NCBI GenBank assembly: GCA_942492735.1
Contig: OW818648.1
Location: 3,472,001-3,536,000 of the forward strand
From: Sporobacter sp942492735
GTDB taxonomy: Bacteria > Bacillota > Clostridia > Oscillospirales > Oscillospiraceae
DNA length: 64,000 nt
Direction of reading: 5' to 3'
This document shows positions 58,793-64,000 of this stretch, in pieces. Numbering within the stretch: position 1 is the stretch's first letter; each line of letters begins with the position of its first letter. Below the pieces are notes generated by a model. It did no database searches and had not been told where the DNA came from. It saw only the letters and a list, made by a program, of their open reading frames with translations. Position numbers and translations under genes: made by a program.

Positions 58793-59113
58793 TTATTTAA
58801 AAACATTATCCGTAGGCAGTGACTGGGTTTTCTGTTTCACCTGTTGCTCACTATTGACATAAACACCCGACAGTTGATTGAGCTTCTGCGTGTACTCATC
58901 CAATATCTTAAGCATCGTCTGCGATTTACTATTCATCTGCTTTGCTGCTTCCATTGCTTCAGCTGACGCCTCGCCTTGCCACTGGCCGCAAAGCTTTCGT
59001 GTTTTTTGATACCAGAGATCAACCTGATTTTGCATGTTGGTTTTAGCCTTAGCTACTTCCTGCGCCTTGTTTGTAAACTGCTCAGGTGTCACCTTTATTT
59101 CGAAGTCTGCCAC
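58793..59113 (-). CDS. WXG100 protein (B)
   Basis: 106 residues. The turn is LCGQWQGEASAEA and the export signal VYVNSEQQVKQK (YxxxE). It ends LPTDNVFK, matching the protein at 57744. A GGAGG site precedes the start. Confidence 0.9.
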   Translation of the reverse strand: MADFEIKVTPEQFTNKAQEVAKAKTNMQNQVDLWYQKTRKLCGQWQGEASAEAMEAAKQMNSKSQTMLKILDEYTQKLNQLSGVYVNSEQQVKQKTQSLPTDNVFK

Positions 59114-59131
59114 GCTTTCCGCCTCCTAAAA

Positions 59132-59440
59132 CTAGATCTTCAGCTTGGATATATCAGACAATACCCCTTCTTCTGAAGTCTGGTAAGCTTTACCCGACTG
59201 CCTCAGCGCATCATTCAGCTTCTGATATTCCGCTGTATGCGCGTTAAACAAGGCTTTGTCACCTTCAAACTGGGACATGAAGGCTTTAGCTGCCTCACCG
59301 CTCCACGTATTTTTCAGTTCTTCAATACTTGCGACAACGTTTTTAATGATGCTGTTCATTTGCGAAACATAAGTATCAAGCGCAGCGGCAGTTTGAATGA
59401 TCAGCTCGGGATCAACATCTGTTATTTGGTTACTCGCCAT
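59132..59440 (-). CDS. WXG100 protein (A)
   Basis: 102 residues. The turn is LKNTWSGEAAKAF and the export signal AYQTSEEGVLSD (YxxxE). It ends SKLKI and belongs to neither of the two C-terminal types seen in the other four. It is the WXG100 gene closest to the EsaB-like gene. Confidence 0.9.
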   Translation of the reverse strand: MASNQITDVDPELIIQTAAALDTYVSQMNSIIKNVVASIEELKNTWSGEAAKAFMSQFEGDKALFNAHTAEYQKLNDALRQSGKAYQTSEEGVLSDISKLKI

Positions 59441-59465
59441 AACCTAATTCATCTCCCATCTTAGT

Positions 59466-59720
59466 CTATAGTAGTATGAGCTTGTATCCGCTTTTTACAT
59501 TCACCTCTGACAATGTATCCGAGCCTCTGAGCATACCATTAAGATTGACACAGCAGAATAATGTCTTCTGCCGATCTAAAAATAGCTCTCTGTTTTCGAG
59601 CTCGGTTATCTGATCCATGACCTGATCCTTTACCTTTGCAATTGTCATGGAATTATCCACACTGAATTCATATGTTTTATCATTTCCCGGCACATGAACT
59701 TCAAGGAATATTTTGGCCAT
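59466..59720 (-). CDS. EsaB/YukD-type ubiquitin-like protein of type VII secretion
   Basis: 84 residues from ATG 59720 after AGGAGG; a longer frame overlapping EssC has no site. The ubiquitin-like beta-grasp pattern is visible (IFLEVHVPGNDKTYEFSVDN, IAKVKDQVMDQI, VKSGYKLILL). YukD/EsaB proteins are small cytosolic components of Firmicutes ESX systems. It lies between EssC and the WXG100 genes. Confidence 0.85.
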   Translation of the reverse strand: MAKIFLEVHVPGNDKTYEFSVDNSMTIAKVKDQVMDQITELENRELFLDRQKTLFCCVNLNGMLRGSDTLSEVNVKSGYKLILL

Positions 59721-59736
59721 GTCGTCACCCTCCTGT

Positions 59737-62700
59737 TTATTTAATCCATGGGACGAGTATCTTTTGCGTTTGCCCGGCGTTTGACACATAACCAATACCG
59801 GCAGATAATTTTCGTGCGCGGTCGGCCGGAGATAAATCGAACTCCAAAATACTTTGCTGGTCAAAAAGACCGCCGAGTTGAATGCCCTCATGCCATGACA
59901 CAAAATTCCGCATAACTGTTTGTACCATAAACTCGTCGTAATCATTTGGCGTGATGCACGCAAAGAAGTAGATCTTATGTCCCTTGCCCTTGGCAAGCGC
60001 CAGCTCCAAAAATCCGCTCATGTCTTTTTCTTCATTGTAAGCCGCCTCGCAGAAAGCGGTCATATCATTAATCAAGAAGAACATCCGTCTGTGTTCTGAT
60101 AAGGCAGATTCTAAACTCGCGCCGTTGTCCCGGCTCGCCGCGACGAGAGGATTTCTTTCCTGAAATGTGGGGACAAGGACATCCCTCATACAGTCAAATA
60201 GTGCGTCAACCCCTGTGATGTAGCCTTTTACCCCTATTTCAGCTGCAAAACTCTCAAGTTCTTTGTCCACCCCATCAAAAATGAATACATCACCGTCGAT
60301 CTTTTTGGCTTGTAGGGCAATAGATTTGAGCATGTTGGTTTTTCCGGTTTTACCGGTTCCCCCAACCGTATAGCAGAAAATATCAGATAAATCGATCGTT
60401 GAAATTTGCGCGCTTTCGAGTTCCAAGCCTGCGGCCAACAAATGGGGACTTAAGCTGTTCACATCAGCTCTGCTTACAAAGTCCTTATACGATAATTCCT
60501 TTATTTCTTGAACGATGTTTTTTACCACTGAAACAGTATTTTGACCCGCCATCGTTTCAAATCGACGCCGCAGCTCAATATTGAGAGCGATGGAATCCGT
60601 CGCATTGATGCATATAGCAGTCTGGAACTCAACCGGGCTTGATGCTTTAATGAGACCACGACCGGGTGTTTTAGCTTCAGCAACAATATCAGTACGCTCA
60701 CCGATGGCATTCTCATATTCAAAGCGGTCACTCAGCTGAAGCCCGATGCCGAATGTGATGTTCTGCCGAATTTTCATACGGATATCTGAAGGATTGTTGC
60801 AGGTCAGGACGATGTAAATGCCATAGCTTGCCGCTTCCCTTGTCAGCTGGACGAAAACATCCTCATACTCAGGATAACTCTCTGAAAAGGATATAAAGTT
60901 GTCCACAACCAATACAAGCGCCTGGACATCCTGATAGAGTCTTACATATTCCTTAAATGATCCGATGCCTTTTTGAGAGAAGGACTGCTTCCTGGAAGCC
61001 AAGGTTTTTTGAAGCATGGTGATAAGTTTCTCGATTTTTTCATCATCACCTTCGAACACCACACCGCCCACATGAGGCAATGTGTCGAATATGCCCAAAG
61101 TTCTGCTGTTAAAATCCGCAATATACATATTGACTGTTTCCGGTGCGTAGCTGTTCGCTATTGAATATAAAAGTGTCTGTAAAAGTGTTGTTTTGCCGCT
61201 GCCGGCACTGCCGCTCACGAGCACATGACCTTCACTTAAGAAGTTTATTGCAACAGGAAACTGGCTCTGGTGTACGGGATCATCCGCAAGCCCAATCGTC
61301 GGACAAAGCGCCCATTCACCGGTTCTCCAATTCCCGCTGTTGAAATACCCATCGTCAGATTCAAGCATTTCGCTTAAATACAGCTTCTTCGGCAGCGGTG
61401 CAAGCCAAATTTGCCGAATCGGTTCTACAGCCTTTTCCGTGGCCAAATTTGCGATATAAGCCACGAGTGCGTCTAATTGAGATATCTTTTTGGCATCAGG
61501 CTTTTTACTGCCATCACTGGCCTTTTTCTTCTGCGCTTTAATGACATTGGGTTTGCCTATGATATTTATCATTTCAACTTTGCTGTTTTTATCATCTGAA
61601 AAAGGAGCTTCCGGTTCATAGGGTGCCCCGCTCCAGCCAGACTGGAATTCATCAAATATTTCGTCATTTCCTACCTGGAAAAACGCGCGGCCCGCATTTG
61701 TAATAAATGCCGCGTCAGGGCGACGAATCATCTCATTTGAGTCTTGTTTATCAGCAACACGCAGACACAGACGGAACCTTGTATTACCCCAAATTTCGTC
61801 ATCCACGACACCTGATGGTTTTTGTGTTGCAAGTATTAAGTGAACGCCAAGGCTTCTGCCGACACGCGCCGCGCTGACAAGAGCACGCACAAAATCCGGT
61901 TGTTCTTTCTTAAGTTCCGCAAACTCATCTGCAATGATTAACAGATGCGGTATTGGCTCGGTCGCCTGACCATTCCTATAAAGCTCAATATATGTATCAA
62001 TGTGTTTGACTTTGAATTCTCCAAAAACAGTCTGCCGACGGCGTATTTCACTGTTGATCGAGGCGAGTGCGCGGTTGGTCTGATTGCCTCCCAGGTTTGT
62101 AATAATTCCGGCGACATGTGGCAGCTTCTCAAAACTTGCAGCCATACCGCCGCCTTTATAATCGATGAGTATAAAGGACACCTCGTGCGGGTGGTAATTC
62201 ACAGCCAGAGACATGATATACGTCTGCAAGGTTTCGCTCTTTCCGGAACCTGTCGTACCGGCCACCAGTCCGTGCGGGCCATGATACTTTTCATGAATAT
62301 CCAGATAGAGCGGGACGGCTCCGCCCTTATAGCCCACAAGAGCTTTCATACTTTCATACGTTCTGTTTTCCAGCCATTTTCTGTATACGCCTAAATCGTT
62401 CACATCGGATGTTTTGTACATATCCAGGAAAGTCAGTGTTTCAGGCACGGATGTAGAGGTGCTTATCTCGCGAACGCGTATATTTGAGAGCTGATGCGAA
62501 AAGGAATCCATGTCATTGATACTCAGCATATCAAAACGCACGTTGTCACGTCTGTCAAAGGCGTTGTCTAGGCTGTAGATGCTCTGGCAATATTTATCGT
62601 CCTCTATAATAGCTGTGCAGTTGCTTGGCAGCTTGTCAATCGAGTCAACAAACATGACTGTCGTCATGCCCATTTGGGTGGTGGGTGAGAAGATTGATTT

Positions 62701-64000
62701 TGCGATGGGTTCATTTTCTATTAATTCAGCATCGCCGATAAATAGGCAATAATGCGGTATCTCCCGTGCACCTTCCGCCGCCTTACCCTTCTCTTTTTCC
62801 ATGCGGTCTCTGAGAACACCGGAAATATGAACCAGAATATTTCCAAGACTGATCTTGTCATTGGCAATCATCCGAAGCTTCTCGTCAGGCGTCCAGGTAT
62901 GCGGAAGCCATTTAGAAAATGCCCAATCATCTGATTCCTTGGAATTAAAAGCAAATAGCATTTTAACATCTGTATAGGAGTGTGCGCCGGCAATTTGTGC
63001 AGACAGCGCTCTTGCAATGTTCAATACATTCGAGCGCTCTTTACTCACCACACCAACCAGTCTATGGTCAAATAAAGACACCGCCACCGGCACGCCAGCC
63101 AAAACGCTCATTTCTTTTTTGATTCTTGACGGTTCTCCCATAAGATTATCGAGATCCGTCGAAAATTTTTCCTTTGGGATATGAATTGGGTTTGGTGAGG
63201 GCATGTTGCCCACACCAAGCCGGACACTCAGAAAATCCTGATGCGTTATACTCTTCTCCCAAAGTCTGCGATTGCTTTTTTCTACCCATTTTGAATAGTC
63301 AATTGCTGAAGGATACAGATATTCCAGTACATTCCTGTTGTCCTGTTGTTTTTGTGTGATTTCCGAAATGATGCCTGAAATATACTTCTGGTAGCTGTTG
63401 ATGCGATTTGTTTCAGTCTCCAGCGTTTCTTTCTTACTAAAGTTCACGTTGATTATAGCCCACATTGTGCCTATAACAGCAGCACCGATCGACATAACCA
63501 ACCCACCGGCGCCAAATCCGCCTCCAGTTGACATTGCTGCGCCAAGTGCTATAGGTATAACCATTGTAAAGGCCGGTCCAATGGTGAACATGAGGGGTTG
63601 TCTTTTTTGAGTGCTTTTTGCAGGACACGCTTCTATTTCCACGGCCTCGGTATCGAACGCTGCAATTTGCCGTGGTGTTCGCAGATAGTATTCATCTTGA
63701 ACTCTGGCCGTTCTCTCTTTTTCCTTCGACTCATCACTTATTTGAATAGGACGTATATTGCTGACCGTCACGTTGTTTCTGGGGTTGTTTATCGCAATAA
63801 CATTGCCAAGGAAAACAATCTTCAGTCCAATAATATAGATGATATCGCCAAATTTTAGAGGTTGGGTATCCGTCACAAGCTTTCCATTGAGGAAGGTTCC
63901 GTTGACGCTGTTCATATCCTGAACGACATACCCATTGCTGTTACCCGAAATGACGGCATGCTTGGGCGAAATGAATTTTTCATTATACTGGATTGTATTC
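59737..64000 (-). CDS. essC: EssC-type FtsK/SpoIIIE ATPase of type VII secretion (5' end outside window)
   Basis: At least 1,421 residues in frame to the window edge. Order: an FHA domain (ISPKHAVISGNSNGYVVQDM, NSVNGTFLNGK), two transmembrane segments (~63470-63610), then three FtsK/SpoIIIE ATPase domains. Walker A1 GTTGSGKSETLQ (~62229-62262) pairs with Walker B LLIIADEFAEL. Walker A2 GSAGSGKTTLLQ (~61166-61220) has VLVVDNF as its B motif (Asn instead of Glu). Walker A3 GTGKTGKTNML (~60328-60362) has a weak B motif. Domain 1 thus looks catalytic, with 2 and 3 probably binding ATP or substrate. It energises export of the WXG100 proteins encoded downstream. Confidence 0.95.
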   Translation of the reverse strand, partial: NTIQYNEKFISPKHAVISGNSNGYVVQDMNSVNGTFLNGKLVTDTQPLKFGDIIYIIGLKIVFLGNVIAINNPRNNVTVSNIRPIQISDESKEKERTARVQDEYYLRTPRQIAAFDTEAVEIEACPAKSTQKRQPLMFTIGPAFTMVIPIALGAAMSTGGGFGAGGLVMSIGAAVIGTMWAIINVNFSKKETLETETNRINSYQKYISGIISEITQKQQDNRNVLEYLYPSAIDYSKWVEKSNRRLWEKSITHQDFLSVRLGVGNMPSPNPIHIPKEKFSTDLDNLMGEPSRIKKEMSVLAGVPVAVSLFDHRLVGVVSKERSNVLNIARALSAQIAGAHSYTDVKMLFAFNSKESDDWAFSKWLPHTWTPDEKLRMIANDKISLGNILVHISGVLRDRMEKEKGKAAEGAREIPHYCLFIGDAELIENEPIAKSIFSPTTQMGMTTVMFVDSIDKLPSNCTAIIEDDKYCQSIYSLDNAFDRRDNVRFDMLSINDMDSFSHQLSNIRVREISTSTSVPETLTFLDMYKTSDVNDLGVYRKWLENRTYESMKALVGYKGGAVPLYLDIHEKYHGPHGLVAGTTGSGKSETLQTYIMSLAVNYHPHEVSFILIDYKGGGMAASFEKLPHVAGIITNLGGNQTNRALASINSEIRRRQTVFGEFKVKHIDTYIELYRNGQATEPIPHLLIIADEFAELKKEQPDFVRALVSAARVGRSLGVHLILATQKPSGVVDDEIWGNTRFRLCLRVADKQDSNEMIRRPDAAFITNAGRAFFQVGNDEIFDEFQSGWSGAPYEPEAPFSDDKNSKVEMINIIGKPNVIKAQKKKASDGSKKPDAKKISQLDALVAYIANLATEKAVEPIRQIWLAPLPKKLYLSEMLESDDGYFNSGNWRTGEWALCPTIGLADDPVHQSQFPVAINFLSEGHVLVSGSAGSGKTTLLQTLLYSIANSYAPETVNMYIADFNSRTLGIFDTLPHVGGVVFEGDDEKIEKLITMLQKTLASRKQSFSQKGIGSFKEYVRLYQDVQALVLVVDNFISFSESYPEYEDVFVQLTREAASYGIYIVLTCNNPSDIRMKIRQNITFGIGLQLSDRFEYENAIGERTDIVAEAKTPGRGLIKASSPVEFQTAICINATDSIALNIELRRRFETMAGQNTVSVVKNIVQEIKELSYKDFVSRADVNSLSPHLLAAGLELESAQISTIDLSDIFCYTVGGTGKTGKTNMLKSIALQAKKIDGDVFIFDGVDKELESFAAEIGVKGYITGVDALFDCMRDVLVPTFQERNPLVAASRDNGASLESALSEHRRMFFLINDMTAFCEAAYNEEKDMSGFLELALAKGKGHKIYFFACITPNDYDEFMVQTVMRNFVSWHEGIQLGGLFDQQSILEFDLSPADRARKLSAGIGYVSNAGQTQKILVPWIK

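Overview
The window looks like the chromosome of an anaerobic, Gram-positive Clostridia-type bacterium, probably of the Oscillospirales or a related order, with mid-range GC. The reasons are a tryptophan T-box leader, an AbrB/SpoVT regulator, strong AGGAGG ribosome binding sites with occasional TTG starts, lipoboxes on many secreted proteins, a glycyl radical enzyme, an OFA-type transporter and a Firmicutes-style type VII secretion (ESX/Yuk) locus. The species cannot be named from the sequence alone.

Layout. 1-1.2 kb: start of a TrpB2-type tryptophan synthase beta gene (minus strand) behind a Trp T-box and a near-consensus promoter. 1.3-6.9 kb: iron-dependent alcohol dehydrogenase, a REP-like palindrome, a stand-alone E2/CAT-fold protein, dCMP deaminase, tRNA-Arg(ACG), AbrB between two copies of one hairpin, a cupin protein, and an iron-sulfur flavoprotein/MerR pair with a textbook 19-bp-spacer MerR promoter. 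7.1-11.3 kb: a NapH-like/ferredoxin/FNR fusion, a SHOCT protein and a two-component system. 11.4-21.1 kb: an SDR gene followed by a striking molybdenum-hydroxylase-like operon: two [2Fe-2S] subunits carrying a C2H2 zinc-finger-like motif, two divergent large subunits, and a FAD subunit into which a whole GltD-like NAD(P)H oxidoreductase is inserted. 21.1-25.1 kb: a decayed region with a RAYT/Y1 transposase element, an internally deleted copy of it, a cupin fragment, a Y-family polymerase remnant and a FAD oxidoreductase that appears to have lost its ATG start. 25.3-31 kb: glycyl radical enzyme, LysR and a divergent OFA transporter. 31-35.3 kb: a frameshifted SDR, a TetR/glycosyltransferase pair and a DUF2804 protein. 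35.4-41.3 kb: a sugar-type ABC importer operon headed by a truncated SDR. 41.5-49.7 kb: a solute-binding lipoprotein plus two-component system, followed by a livKGFHM-type importer whose promoter carries 11-bp-phased direct repeats. 49.9-52.6 kb: two small helical proteins, a Gly-rich TPM-like membrane protein and PspA. 52.7-56.8 kb: radical SAM protein and three lipoproteins. 56.8-64 kb: a type VII secretion operon (EssC, EsaB/YukD-like, five WXG100 proteins and a long WXG100-like membrane protein), running off the right edge.

The genes suggest an organism importing and oxidising or reducing small organic substrates. The most novel-looking unit is the 12.6-21.1 kb molybdenum-hydroxylase operon. 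Its accessory [4Fe-4S] loop resembles that of 4-hydroxybenzoyl-CoA reductase beta subunits and has been expanded by a complete GltD module, implying direct NAD(P)H wiring. Short palindromes containing GAACCGTCCCCTTG are scattered through the window. They match the ends of the RAYT elements and in two places supply the C-terminus of a protein.
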